From contig NZ_AP018558.1 of assembly GCF_003574215.1 (NCBI RefSeq), positions 282,001 to 346,000 on the forward strand: a stretch of 64,000 bases of DNA, written 5' to 3'. Source of the stretch: Hydrogenophilus thermoluteolus (GTDB taxonomy: Bacteria > Pseudomonadota > Gammaproteobacteria > Burkholderiales > Rhodocyclaceae). The position numbers and the translations under genes are program-made. This document shows positions 15,208 to 24,164 of this stretch, one piece after another (within the stretch, counting starts at the first letter, position 1; each line of letters begins with the position of its first letter). The notes below the pieces were generated by a model. That model did no database searches and was not told where the DNA came from. It saw only the letters and a program-made list of their open reading frames with translations.

Positions 15208-15439
15208 TGGCTTTCCTCATGCTGATGATGCGACGTGCTTCGCCACGAGGCGTCCATACCATGACAACCATTCTTCCATCGAGTTTCCCAACGGTAATAT
15301 AGCGCCTTTCCCCATAGTTTTCCCGCAGGTCTTCCGCTGTGAAATGGTGTCCGGCAAACACTTCGGCAGCGCGGGCAAAATCAAGACCGCGCTCGATGAG
15401 CGTTTTGGTACGCTTGACAGGATCGAACTCAATACGCAT
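15167..15439 (-). CDS. brnT: BrnT-family RNase toxin
   Basis: A 90-aa protein with the BrnT hallmarks: IEFDPVKRTKTLIERGLDFARAAEVF near the start, ERRYITVGKLDGRMVVMVWTPRGEARRIISMRKANEREQKRY at the end. BrnT is a RelE-fold ribonuclease that stops translation under stress. It begins 9 bp after a PIN-domain gene and overlaps brnA by 41 bp. Together with the PIN gene it forms a three-gene toxin cluster just downstream of phaC on the same strand. Confidence 0.9.
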   Translation of the reverse strand: MRIEFDPVKRTKTLIERGLDFARAAEVFAGHHFTAEDLRENYGERRYITVGKLDGRMVVMVWTPRGEARRIISMRKANEREQKRYAARLG

Positions 15440-15448
15440 GGGCAGATT

Positions 15449-15958
15449 TTAGCGATTCCGGTCACCCCGACACCACGCCTCCGGCGTGACGATCGTCAGT
15501 GGTGCGGTGCCAGGTTTGAGTCGGCGCGCAAGGCGCAGCAGCGCCTTGTCGCGGGTGATCAACCAGGTGACTTGGTGAAACCCCGCACATTCGAGAAATT
15601 TCTGGTCTTCGGGGTCACGGCAGCAGGGAAGATCGGCGGTGGCAAGCCACCGTGCGTCGGGGTGGTCGACCAGGCGAACCCACTGCGCAAATTGCGCCTG
15701 CGCCTGTTGGCCACGGAGGCTGAGTGGTGCTTGTGAAACGGTCGGTGCGCGAGCGTACTCGGGCGCCGTTGCCGATTCGGCTGCGGTGGTGCCGTGAGCG
15801 TTCAGACGAAGTAAAATCGCCCGCCACTCGGCAACGAGGGGCGGGCTTGCGATGGGGCGCAGCCGCTGCGCGGCGATTGCGGCGGCGAGCGGCGCCAATT
15901 GCGGATCTTCGAACCACCAGAGCGCGAGCGCGGTGTTGGTGTCGAGCACCGCGCGCAT
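15449..15958 (-). CDS. PIN-domain protein, putative VapC-like toxin (COG1569 type)
   Basis: A 169-aa PIN-domain protein. The acidic metal-binding residues are seen in VLDTNTALALWW (start), ASPPLVAEW (about 40-48) and RDPEDQKFLECAG (about 115). This subgroup is annotated as putative toxin component of toxin-antitoxin systems. No small antitoxin gene of its own is adjacent; phaC ends 5 bp upstream and brnT begins 9 bp downstream. Either it depends on a distant antitoxin or it is not a toxin in the usual sense. Confidence 0.75.
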   Translation of the reverse strand: MRAVLDTNTALALWWFEDPQLAPLAAAIAAQRLRPIASPPLVAEWRAILLRLNAHGTTAAESATAPEYARAPTVSQAPLSLRGQQAQAQFAQWVRLVDHPDARWLATADLPCCRDPEDQKFLECAGFHQVTWLITRDKALLRLARRLKPGTAPLTIVTPEAWCRGDRNR

Positions 15959-15963
15959 AGGGG

Positions 15964-17796
15964 TCAGATCCGCACTGTGACGTAGCTACCCGGCGCGTCT
16001 TCGATTACCGGCAATTTCCCTTTGGCGGGATCGCGGGCGGGGACTTTTTCGTCGCCGTTGCGTTGCGCCAGCCACGCGTGCCAGTGCGGCCACCACGAGC
16101 CGGGGTGGTGGGTTGCGCCTTGGAGCCATTCTTCAGGGTCTTCCGGCAACAGTTTTACTGGGTTGGTCCAGTAGCCGTATTTGTTCGCGGCAGGCGGGTT
16201 GACGATTCCGGCGATATGGCCAGACCCACCAAGGACGAAGGTGACGTCGGCGCCGGTGAAGTGGCGCGCTCCTTTGTAGGTGGTTTTCCACGGCGCGATG
16301 TGGTCTTCCACCGTCGAGATGAAGTAGCACGGATGTTTGATTTTGCCAAGGTCGATGCCCACGCCGTCGATCTCGATGCCGTTCGGTTCGACGAGTTTGT
16401 TTTCCAGGTACATCTTGCGCAGGTAGAACGAGTGCATCGCCGCGGGCATCCGGGTGGAGTCGGAGTTCCAGTAGAGCAAATCGAACGGGAACGGCTCGCG
16501 CCCCAAAAGGTAGTTGTTCACGACGAACGACCAGATGAGGTCGTTGGCGCGCATCATGTTGAAAGTGCTGGCCATCTCGGTGCCTTCGAGGTAGCCCCGT
16601 TCGGCCATTTTGCGTTCGAGCTCGGCAACGGTTTCCGGTGTGGTGAAAACACCCAGTTCGCCCGGTTCGGAAAAGTCGGTGAGTGTGGTGAAGAAGGTGG
16701 TCGCGGCAAAGCGCTTCTGCCGTTTCGCGGCCAGGTAGGCGGCCGTGGTGGCAAGCAGCGTTCCACCCAGGCAGTATCCAGCCGCATTGACCACCCGTTC
16801 GCCGGTCTGCGCTTCGATCGCGTCGAGCGCCGCCAAGACCCCTTCGGTGACGTAATCGGCAAAGGTTTTTTGGGCGAGCCGCGCGTCGGGGTTTACCCAA
16901 GAGAGGATGAAGACGGTATGGCCCTGGTCGACCAACCATTTGACCAGCGAATTTTTCTCCCGCAGGTCGAGGATGTAGTACTTGTTGATCCACGGCGGCA
17001 CGATCAGGAGCGGCCGCTTGTACACCTCTTTGGTGGTCGGCGTGTACTGGATCAGCTGTGCGAGCTCCGTTTGGAAGATCACTTTCCCCGGGGTGGTGGC
17101 GATGTTTTTGCCCAGTTCGAACGCCTCGGTGTCGGTCATGCGGATGCGCAACTGTCCGCCACCTTCTTCGAGGTCGCGCAACAAATTTTTGAGGCCGTTG
17201 ATCAGGTTTTGACCGTTGGTGCGCAACGTCTCTTGGAAGACTTCTGGGTTGGTGAGCGCGAAGTTGGTGGGGGAGAGCGCTTCGATGAAGTTGCGGGTAA
17301 AGAAGTTGATCTTCTTTTGTGTGGTTTCATCGACCCCTTCGAGGCAGCAGACCGTTTCATGGATCCGCCGTGCGGCGATCAGGTAGGATTGCTTGATGAA
17401 ATCGAAGAGGAAGTGCTCTTCCCACTCTTTTGCTTTGAACCGCTTGTCCCCCTTCTCTGGCTGTGCAACAGGGGGGGTGTTGATGCCCATCATTTTGAGC
17501 ATCGAATGTTGCCACAGGTTGAAATAGTCCCACATCAGGTTCATTTGCGCCTGCGCAAGCTTATAGGGATTGGCCAGCAAGCGCGCCATCATTTGCATGT
17601 AGGTTTGGGCGATCCCCAGTTCGTCCGACGGCGGGGTGATTCCCTTTTTCAGCTGGTTCTTGGTGTATTCCGCGAGAACCTTCGCGGCCCGTTCCGCGAC
17701 TTCGGCATAGACCTTCGCCAGCTCTTGCGGATCGGGCAGTTGCGCATAGGGGGTCGATTTTTCCGTGTCGTGTGTTGCGGTGCGTTTTTCGTTCAT
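15964..17796 (-). CDS. phaC: Class I polyhydroxyalkanoate synthase
   Basis: A 610-aa enzyme that polymerises 3-hydroxyacyl-CoA into PHA granules. It has the lipase-like box GYCLGGT with the catalytic Cys and the late GGSGHIAG containing the catalytic His. Length and the N-terminal domain (about 1-200) match class I PhaC. The ATG overlaps the stop of the metallo-hydrolase gene by 4 bp (ATGA), with GGGAGACC upstream. No phaA, phaB or phasin gene is adjacent, but a thiolase occurs in the nearby liu cluster. Confidence 0.95.
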   Translation of the reverse strand: MNEKRTATHDTEKSTPYAQLPDPQELAKVYAEVAERAAKVLAEYTKNQLKKGITPPSDELGIAQTYMQMMARLLANPYKLAQAQMNLMWDYFNLWQHSMLKMMGINTPPVAQPEKGDKRFKAKEWEEHFLFDFIKQSYLIAARRIHETVCCLEGVDETTQKKINFFTRNFIEALSPTNFALTNPEVFQETLRTNGQNLINGLKNLLRDLEEGGGQLRIRMTDTEAFELGKNIATTPGKVIFQTELAQLIQYTPTTKEVYKRPLLIVPPWINKYYILDLREKNSLVKWLVDQGHTVFILSWVNPDARLAQKTFADYVTEGVLAALDAIEAQTGERVVNAAGYCLGGTLLATTAAYLAAKRQKRFAATTFFTTLTDFSEPGELGVFTTPETVAELERKMAERGYLEGTEMASTFNMMRANDLIWSFVVNNYLLGREPFPFDLLYWNSDSTRMPAAMHSFYLRKMYLENKLVEPNGIEIDGVGIDLGKIKHPCYFISTVEDHIAPWKTTYKGARHFTGADVTFVLGGSGHIAGIVNPPAANKYGYWTNPVKLLPEDPEEWLQGATHHPGSWWPHWHAWLAQRNGDEKVPARDPAKGKLPVIEDAPGSYVTVRI

Positions 17797-18911
17797 GTGG
17801 GGTCTCCCTGGTTATTGGAACGATGGTTGTAGGCAAATCGTATCATACCGTCTGAAGCAAAGGCGCGGCGCAACAGCCCGCGCCGCCATGCATGGTTGAG
17901 GTGCGCGATCGTTTCGCCCAGTGCAAAGACCATCTGGTGCGCGTCGAGTGCGCGCGGAAAGAGGATGGGGACGAGCTCGGCAGCGGTGCAAGGGCCCTTT
18001 GCGCACGCAGCAAGGAGTTCGGCAAAGCGGGCGTCGTGGTGCGCCTTGAGCGCGGCCACCCGCGCGGCGATCCCCTGAAACGGGAGGCCGTGGGAAGGGA
18101 GCACCAGGGTCTCGTCGGGCAGGGCGGTGAACGCGTCGAGCGACGCCAGAAAGTCGCCCAACGGGTCGTCATGGGGCGCAACGGCCCAGACGCCGACGTT
18201 GGTCGAGATCTTGGGTAGCAACATATCGCCAGAGATGAGTACTTTGCGTTCGGGGCAATAGAGGCTCACGTGTTCGGGCGAATGGCCGTAGCCGACGATC
18301 ACGCGCCACGTCGTCTCGCCCAGCGTGAGCGTGTCACCCGCACGCAGCCGTTCATAGGTGGCGGGCAGTTCCGGAACCCCTTTGGGGTACGCAGCGCCGC
18401 GCGCGAGCAACGCCTCTTGTTCGCTCGTGCCCAAACCGTGGCGGGCGAAAAAGGCGACCATGTCGCGATAACCGTGTCCTGGTGCTTGCAGCCACGCCGC
18501 GAACGCAGAGAGGAGCTCTCCGTGGCTCATGAAGAGCGGCAGGTCGTATTCGGCCATCAGCCACGCAGCCAACCCGATGTGGTCGGGGTGGAAATGGGTG
18601 ACGACGACCCGATTGGGTCGGTAGTGCTGCAGCTGGATGCGCCACGCCTCTTTCGCGGCGGGAAGCGCGTACCCGGTGTCGACGATCGTCCAGCCGTCGT
18701 GCGCTTCGATCAACCACAGGTTGATGTGGTCGAGCGCGAACGGAAGTGGCATGCGCAGCCAGCGGATCCCCGGTGCGACCTCGATCGTGGTGGCGAGTGC
18801 CGGGGGTTCGGGAAATGGATAGACCAGTGGTTTCGGGTCTTTCTGTTGGGGCGTCATGGCGTCATCCATTGGCGAGTATCGTGTGCGTTGGGTTCTCGAT
18901 GGTTGGGACAT
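17793..18911 (-). CDS. Metallo-beta-lactamase-fold hydrolase
   Basis: Up to 372 aa. The metal-binding signature THFHPDHIG (about residue 110) and later conserved His/Asp (GYGHSPEHVS, ISGDMLLP) define a glyoxalase II-like metallo-hydrolase. The C-terminal winged-helix-like end recalls LACTB2 relatives. The true start is uncertain: ATGs at 18869 and 18857 are also in frame, and homologues usually begin near the latter. It is translationally coupled to phaC and shares a divergent promoter region with liuR. Its substrate is unknown; thioester or hydroxyacyl hydrolysis linked to acyl-CoA metabolism is a guess. Confidence 0.82.
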   Translation of the reverse strand: MSQPSRTQRTRYSPMDDAMTPQQKDPKPLVYPFPEPPALATTIEVAPGIRWLRMPLPFALDHINLWLIEAHDGWTIVDTGYALPAAKEAWRIQLQHYRPNRVVVTHFHPDHIGLAAWLMAEYDLPLFMSHGELLSAFAAWLQAPGHGYRDMVAFFARHGLGTSEQEALLARGAAYPKGVPELPATYERLRAGDTLTLGETTWRVIVGYGHSPEHVSLYCPERKVLISGDMLLPKISTNVGVWAVAPHDDPLGDFLASLDAFTALPDETLVLPSHGLPFQGIAARVAALKAHHDARFAELLAACAKGPCTAAELVPILFPRALDAHQMVFALGETIAHLNHAWRRGLLRRAFASDGMIRFAYNHRSNNQGDPT

Positions 18912-18970
18912 CGCTGCCCGTTATTCTCTGTCGGCGTCATTGGCAAAGCGACAGTCACTGTGCTATTGTG

Positions 18971-18986
18971 CCGTTAACGTCAACGG
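18971..18986. promoter_or_regulatory. Probable LiuR operator in front of liuR
   Basis: CCGTTAACGTCAACGG is a near-perfect palindrome with the ACGT core known for LiuR sites. It lies just downstream of a plausible promoter (TTGGCA at 18940 and TATTGT at 18964, 18-bp spacer) and 28 bp before the liuR start. It suggests autorepression and possible control of the divergent hydrolase-phaC genes. Confidence 0.6.
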
Positions 18987-19014
18987 AAACCAAGGCCCTA
19001 CGGGGAGGGCAGCG

Positions 19015-19422
19015 ATGGAACAGGAGAAAACGTACTATACCATCGGCGATTTGGCGCGGGAGTTCCGGATCACGCCGCGTACCATCCGCTACTACGAAGA
19101 GCATGGGATCCTCAATCCCCGCCGGGAAGGGCGGCAACGGATCTATACCCGTGCCGACCGCACCCGTCTCAAATTGACGCTGCGCGGCAAACGGTTGGGG
19201 TTGTCGCTGGCGCAAATCAAAGAGCTCTTGGACATGTACGACGGGATGCACAACTCCCCCGCGCAGATCCGGGAGTTTTTGCGGGTGCTGGCGGAACGGC
19301 GCGCTGCTTTGGAGCAGCAACGGCGCGATATCGAGGCGGTGTTGACCGAAATCGATCAACTCGAGGCGCAATGCCACGCGGCGTTGGCCGAAGCCGGGGC
19401 GCAAGCGGTTGCGGTACCTTGA
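19015..19422 (+). CDS. liuR: MerR-family regulator of leucine catabolism
   Basis: A 135-aa MerR-type regulator: the N-terminal winged helix YTIGDLAREFRITPRTIRYYEEHGIL and a long coiled-coil dimer helix ending near residue 130. The assigned ATG at 19015 gives the standard N-terminus; the longer reading frame upstream would run through its promoter. LiuR proteins repress branched-chain amino acid and acyl-CoA degradation genes. Two ACGT-core palindromes, one before this gene and one before liuA, support that role. There is no effector cysteine of the metal-sensing type. Confidence 0.9.
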   Translation: MEQEKTYYTIGDLAREFRITPRTIRYYEEHGILNPRREGRQRIYTRADRTRLKLTLRGKRLGLSLAQIKELLDMYDGMHNSPAQIREFLRVLAERRAALEQQRRDIEAVLTEIDQLEAQCHAALAEAGAQAVAVP

Positions 19423-19473
19423 GGGCGCGTGACACGTCCTGCCTCTGGACATCGGGGGGGGATTTCGGTAATG

Positions 19474-19493
19474 TTACGTTGACGTAAACGTAA
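19474..19493. promoter_or_regulatory. Probable LiuR operator in front of liuA
   Basis: TTACGTTGACGTAAACGTAA is an imperfect palindrome sharing the TTGACGT/ACGTAA core with the site before liuR. It sits between liuR and liuA, 17 bp upstream of the liuA start and its AAAGGAGAGG ribosome site, so binding would block transcription of the liu operon. Confidence 0.65.
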
Positions 19494-19510
19494 TACCAAA
19501 GGAGAGGACG

Positions 19511-20683
19511 ATGGCCATTCCTTCGCTCGACATGGGGTTGGATGAGACGCTGGTCGCGCTGCGCGATTCGGTGCGCGCCTTCTGTGACAAAGAGATCGCA
19601 CCGCGCGCGGCACAGATCGACCAAGAGAATCAATTTCCGACCGACCTGTGGAAAAAGCTCGGTGATCTGGGTGTGCATGGAATGACGGTCTCCGAAGCGT
19701 ACGGCGGCGTCAATATGGGGTACCTGGCGCACATCATCGTGATGGAAGAGATCAGCCGCGCCTCTGCTGCGGTGGGGCTCTCCTACGGGGCTCATTCCAA
19801 CCTCTGCATCAATCAAATCCATCGCAACGGCACGCCGGAACAGAAAGCGAAATATCTCCCCAAGCTCGTCGCCGGCGAATGGGTCGGGGCGCTGGCGATG
19901 AGCGAACCGAACGCCGGTTCGGATGTGGTCTCGATGCAGTTGCGCGCCGAGAAACGGGGCGATCGCTGGGTGTTGAACGGCAGCAAGATGTGGATCACCA
20001 ACGGGGGCGATGCCGACGTTCTGGTGGTCTATGCAAAGACCGACCCGGCAGCCGGGCCGCGGGGCATCACCGCGTTTCTCGTCGAAAAGGGGATGAAGGG
20101 CTTTTCGGCAGGCACGAAACTCGACAAACTGGGGATGCGCGGTTCGAACACCTACCCGCTCTTTTTCGATGACTGCGAAGTGCCGGAAGAGAACGTGCTC
20201 GGCGAAGTCGGGGGCGGGGTGAAGGTCTTGATGAGCGGGCTCGACTACGAACGCGCGGTGCTCGCCGGCGGTCCACTCGGGATCATGGATGCGTGCATGG
20301 AAGTGGTAGTACCCTATTTGCACGAGCGCAAACAGTTCGGGCAGTCGATCGGGGAATTCCAGTTGATGCAGGGCAAACTCGCCGATCTGTACGCCACCTG
20401 GAGCGCAACGCGGGCGTTCGTCTATACCGTGGGGCGCGCGCTCGATGCGCACGACCACAGCCGCCATCTGCGCAAAGATTGCGCGGCGGCGATCCTCTAC
20501 GCTGCGGAAAAGGCCACTTGGATGGCAGGCGAAGCGATCCAGTGTCTGGGGGGCAACGGCTATATCAACGAATACCCGACGGGGCGCCTGTGGCGCGACG
20601 CGAAGCTCTACGAGATCGGCGCCGGAACCTCGGAGATTCGCCGCTGGCTGATCGGCCGTGAGTTGATGGCCGAGACGGCGTGA
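19511..20683 (+). CDS. liuA: Isovaleryl-CoA dehydrogenase
   Basis: A 390-aa flavin acyl-CoA dehydrogenase. It contains AMSEPNAGSDV (substrate/FAD loop), WITNGGDADVLVVYAKTD, and near the end QCLGGNGYINEYPTGRLWRDAKLYEIGAGTSE, closely matching isovaleryl-CoA dehydrogenases. It oxidises isovaleryl-CoA to 3-methylcrotonyl-CoA, the first committed step of the leucine branch encoded here. First gene after the LiuR operator. Confidence 0.93.
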   Translation: MAIPSLDMGLDETLVALRDSVRAFCDKEIAPRAAQIDQENQFPTDLWKKLGDLGVHGMTVSEAYGGVNMGYLAHIIVMEEISRASAAVGLSYGAHSNLCINQIHRNGTPEQKAKYLPKLVAGEWVGALAMSEPNAGSDVVSMQLRAEKRGDRWVLNGSKMWITNGGDADVLVVYAKTDPAAGPRGITAFLVEKGMKGFSAGTKLDKLGMRGSNTYPLFFDDCEVPEENVLGEVGGGVKVLMSGLDYERAVLAGGPLGIMDACMEVVVPYLHERKQFGQSIGEFQLMQGKLADLYATWSATRAFVYTVGRALDAHDHSRHLRKDCAAAILYAAEKATWMAGEAIQCLGGNGYINEYPTGRLWRDAKLYEIGAGTSEIRRWLIGRELMAETA

Positions 20684-20776
20684 TCGAATGCGGCGCTGTG
20701 TTGCGCAATACGGCAGGCGCAGGACGAAGGATTGTGGTTTGACCCTATTGGAACGGAAAGAGACGAGGAGAGAACG

Positions 20777-21967
20777 ATGAGCAAAAACGCCAACGATATC
20801 GTGATCGTTGCGGCGGCACGCACGCCCATGGGGGCTTTTCAGGGCGATCTGGCCGCACTCACCGGGCCGCAATTGGGTGCGGCAGCGATCCGCGCGGCGG
20901 TGGCGCGCGCGAACCTTGCGCCCGAACAGGTCGATGAGGTGCTGATGGGAAACGTCCTGCAAGCGGGGGAAGGGCAAGCGCCCGCGCGGCAAGCCGCATT
21001 GGGTGCAGGGCTGCCCAAGTCAGTGGGGTGCACCACCGTCCATAAGGTGTGCGGTTCGGGGATGAAAGCGCAGATGCTCGCGTTCGACGCACTCAAAGCG
21101 GAAAGCTACGACGTCGTCGTCGCGGGGGGGATGGAGTCGATGAGTAACGCCCCCTATCTGTTGCCCAAAGCGCGCAGTGGTATGCGTTTGGGGCACGGTC
21201 AGGTGCTCGACCACATGTTCTACGACGGGCTCGAGGACGCCTACGACAAAGGGCGCTTGATGGGCACCTTTGCCGAGGATACCGCACAGCACTACGGATT
21301 TACCCGCGAACAGCAGGACGCCTACGCGATCGAATCGACCCAGCGTGCGATCCGCGCGATTCAAAGCGGCGCGTTCGAATGGGAGATCGAACCGGTCACG
21401 ATCACCGACCGTGGGGGTGAGCGGGTCGTGAAGATCGACGAACAGCCCCTCAAGGCGAAATTGGACAAAATTCCCTTGTTGAAGCCGGCGTTTCGCAAGG
21501 ACGGAACGGTGACCGCGGCCAACGCGTCGTCGATCTCCGACGGTGCTGCGGCTTTGGTGTTGATGCGCCGGGAAACGGCAGAGCAGCTCGGGTGCACGCC
21601 GCTCGCACGGATCGTCGCACATGCGACCCACGCGCACGAGCCGGCGTGGTTTACCACCGCACCGGTTGGCGCAATCGAAAAGGTGCTCGCGAAAGCGGGG
21701 TGGACCGCGGATGCGGTCGATCTCTTCGAGATCAACGAAGCGTTTGCGGTGGTGACGATGGCGGCGATGAAAGAGCTGAACCTGCCGCACGAAAAGGTCA
21801 ATATCCACGGGGGGGCGTGTGCGCTGGGCCACCCGATCGGCGCTTCGGGGGCGCGGATCGTGGTGACCCTGATCGGGGCGTTGCGCCACACCGGGGGCAA
21901 GCGTGGTGTTGCGAGCCTCTGCATCGGTGGGGGTGAAGCCACCGCGATGGCGATCGAACTCGAGTGA
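20777..21967 (+). CDS. Acetyl-CoA C-acetyltransferase (thiolase)
   Basis: A 396-aa thiolase. The nucleophilic Cys is in TVHKVCGSGMKA (about residue 90), and the C-terminal GGACALGHPIGASGAR and CIGGGEATA hold the catalytic His and Cys. It interconverts two acetyl-CoA and acetoacetyl-CoA. In this operon it would convert acetoacetate derived from leucine (after CoA activation) to acetyl-CoA, or feed PHA synthesis by the nearby phaC. The ATG at 20777 has AGGAGAGAAC upstream. It lies 93 bp after liuA and overlaps the next start. Confidence 0.92.
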   Translation: MSKNANDIVIVAAARTPMGAFQGDLAALTGPQLGAAAIRAAVARANLAPEQVDEVLMGNVLQAGEGQAPARQAALGAGLPKSVGCTTVHKVCGSGMKAQMLAFDALKAESYDVVVAGGMESMSNAPYLLPKARSGMRLGHGQVLDHMFYDGLEDAYDKGRLMGTFAEDTAQHYGFTREQQDAYAIESTQRAIRAIQSGAFEWEIEPVTITDRGGERVVKIDEQPLKAKLDKIPLLKPAFRKDGTVTAANASSISDGAAALVLMRRETAEQLGCTPLARIVAHATHAHEPAWFTTAPVGAIEKVLAKAGWTADAVDLFEINEAFAVVTMAAMKELNLPHEKVNIHGGACALGHPIGASGARIVVTLIGALRHTGGKRGVASLCIGGGEATAMAIELE

Positions 21968-22998
21968 GCCCGTTTCGTCTCTACGCTCAGCTCATTGCCG
22001 CGATGGTGATGTGGGGCGCAACGTGGCCAGCGGGCCGGATCGTGGCGCAAGCGCTCGATGCTCCGGCTTCCGCCGCTGCGATGCGATTCACGCTCGCAGC
22101 GCTGGTTTTGTGGGGGATCGCGCGGCTGCGTGGCGTGCCGCTCACCCCGCGGCGTCCGGTTGTCGTGCTGCCAGAGGCTGGTGCGAGGGGTGCCCCGCCG
22201 GATGCGGCGGCTGCGCCGTCGGCGACGCGGCAAACGGTACCCCTGACGGCACCCTTTGGGGGCGGGGCGCGGTCCCATCCCTTGTCTGCGGCGGTGCGCC
22301 TCGCGGCAATGGGCTTTTTCGGCATTTTTCTCTACAACCTCTTTTTTCTCTACGGGTTGCAGCATGTCACCGCGGGCCGAGGCGCGCTGGTGGTCGCGCT
22401 CAACCCCGTTGTGGTCGCGGTCACGGCGTGGTGGCTCGCAGGCGAACCGCACGGTTGGCGGCAACACCTCGGTGCGGTTGTGGCGCTGGTAGGGTGCCTC
22501 ACCGTGATCGGCAAAGGAGACCCCTTTGCGCTGCTTACGGGCGCAGTTGGTGTGGGGGACTGGCTGATCCTGGGCTGCGTCGCCACCTGGACGATCTATA
22601 CCTTCCTGGGCAAAAAGGCCACCCAGACTTTCTCCCCGCTTGCGGTGACCTTCTGGGCGGCGCTGATCGGCGCAACGCTCCTTTGGGGCGTGGCTGCCGT
22701 GCAAGGTGAAGCGCTCGGGTGGCGAGCGTGGCCACAGACGGTGTGGTTGGCGGTCTGCTTCATGGGGGTGCTGGCTACCGCGCTCGGCTACACTTGGTAT
22801 TCGGAAGCGGTCCATCGTTTGGGTGCGGCGCGGGCGGCGCTCTTCATCAACTTGGTGCCGGTTGCCGGTGTCGTCACCGGTTGGCTGTTGTTGGACGAAC
22901 CGCTTTCGTGGCCGGTGCTCGTAGGTGGCCTCCTGGTGCTCACCGGCGTGACGTTGACAACCCAAAAACCAAAGGAGCGAGGCAGTGTTACTGAGTGA
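21964..22998 (+). CDS. EamA/DMT-family transporter
   Basis: A 344-aa membrane protein with about ten helices and two EamA repeats (AAMRFTLAALVLWGIARL; GRGALVVALNPVVVAV; LGAARAALFINLVPVAGVVTG). The GTG start overlaps the thiolase stop by 4 bp. A long loop of about 50 residues rich in Ala/Pro after helix 2 is unusual for the family. Family members export amino acids or metabolites. Its place inside the leucine-catabolic operon suggests branched-chain metabolite traffic, but no substrate can be assigned. Confidence 0.85.
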   Translation: MSPFRLYAQLIAAMVMWGATWPAGRIVAQALDAPASAAAMRFTLAALVLWGIARLRGVPLTPRRPVVVLPEAGARGAPPDAAAAPSATRQTVPLTAPFGGGARSHPLSAAVRLAAMGFFGIFLYNLFFLYGLQHVTAGRGALVVALNPVVVAVTAWWLAGEPHGWRQHLGAVVALVGCLTVIGKGDPFALLTGAVGVGDWLILGCVATWTIYTFLGKKATQTFSPLAVTFWAALIGATLLWGVAAVQGEALGWRAWPQTVWLAVCFMGVLATALGYTWYSEAVHRLGAARAALFINLVPVAGVVTGWLLLDEPLSWPVLVGGLLVLTGVTLTTQKPKERGSVTE

Positions 22999-24130
22999 AG
23001 ACCACCGAATGATCCAGCATGCGATCCGGGACTATGTGCGCGAACGCATCGTGCCGTTCGCGGCGCAGTGGGATCGCGACCATACCTTCCCCCGCGACGC
23101 GTTGCAGGGTTTGGGGGCGTTGGGCGCGTTGGGGATCACCGTACCCGCCGAATGGGGCGGCGCGGGGCTCGATACGCTGGCCGCCGCGCTCGTGATCGAA
23201 GAGGTGGCGGCGGGCGACGGCGCCACCTCGACGATCGTTTCGGTGCAAAATTCGTTGGTCAATTCGATCCTGCTCAAATACGGCTCGGACGCGCAGAAAT
23301 CGGCTTGGTTGCCGCGGCTTGCAAGCGGTGATGCGCTTGGGTGCTTCTGTCTCACCGAACCGCACGTGGGTTCGGACGCCGCTGCGATCCGCACGCGTGC
23401 CGAACGCACCGCCGACGGCTGGGTATTGAACGGCGTGAAGCAATTCATCACCACGGGAAAACACGCCGATGTTGCGATCGTCTTCGCGGTGACCGACCCC
23501 GCTGCCGGTAAACGCGGCATCTCCTGTTTCCTCGTGCCTACCGCCACACCCGGTTACGTGGTGAGTCGAATCGAGGAAAAATTGGGGCAAAACGCAAGCG
23601 ACACGGCACAGATCACGTTCGAGGATTGCCGCGTGCCCGCTGACGCGCTGATCGGCGCAGAAGGGCAAGGGTACAAGATCGCGCTCTCCAACCTGGAAGG
23701 GGGGCGGATCGGGATTGCGGCGCAGAGCGTCGGGATGGCGCGCGCGGCACTTGCTGCGGCGCTGCAATACGCGAAAGAGCGCGAAGCGTTTGGCCAACCG
23801 ATCGTGCACCATCAGGCGGTCGGGTTCAAACTGGCGGAGATGGCCACCCAAATCGAAGCGGCGCGGCAACTCGTCTGGCATGCCGCCGTGAAGCGCGACG
23901 CGGGCGAACCGTGCCTCAAAGAGGCGTCGATGGCTAAGCTCTTCGCTTCCGAAATGGCAGAACGGGTGGCGTCGGCGGCGATCCAAGTGCTGGGCGGATA
24001 CGGCTACGTGCGCGATTTCCCTGTAGAACGGATCTACCGCGACGTGCGCGTCTGCCAGATTTACGAAGGGACGAGCGAAATCCAAAAACTCGTGATCGCG
24101 CGCGAGCTCGTCGCGAACGGGGTCGCATGA
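22985..24130 (+). CDS. Acyl-CoA dehydrogenase
   Basis: A 381-aa acyl-CoA dehydrogenase, GTG start preceded by AAAGGAGCGAGG and overlapping the transporter stop by 14 bp. Motifs: CFCLTEPHVGSDAAA, QFITTGKHADVAIVFAVTD, VLGGYGYVRDFPVERIYRDVRVCQIYEGTSEIQ with the usual late Glu region. It differs from liuA and resembles short/branched or butyryl-CoA type enzymes. It may serve isoleucine, valine or short-chain fatty acid oxidation alongside the leucine branch. Confidence 0.9.
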   Translation: MLLSEDHRMIQHAIRDYVRERIVPFAAQWDRDHTFPRDALQGLGALGALGITVPAEWGGAGLDTLAAALVIEEVAAGDGATSTIVSVQNSLVNSILLKYGSDAQKSAWLPRLASGDALGCFCLTEPHVGSDAAAIRTRAERTADGWVLNGVKQFITTGKHADVAIVFAVTDPAAGKRGISCFLVPTATPGYVVSRIEEKLGQNASDTAQITFEDCRVPADALIGAEGQGYKIALSNLEGGRIGIAAQSVGMARAALAAALQYAKEREAFGQPIVHHQAVGFKLAEMATQIEAARQLVWHAAVKRDAGEPCLKEASMAKLFASEMAERVASAAIQVLGGYGYVRDFPVERIYRDVRVCQIYEGTSEIQKLVIARELVANGVA

Positions 24131-24164
24131 CCACGAGTCAATACCCACAAAAAGAGGAGGTGGC

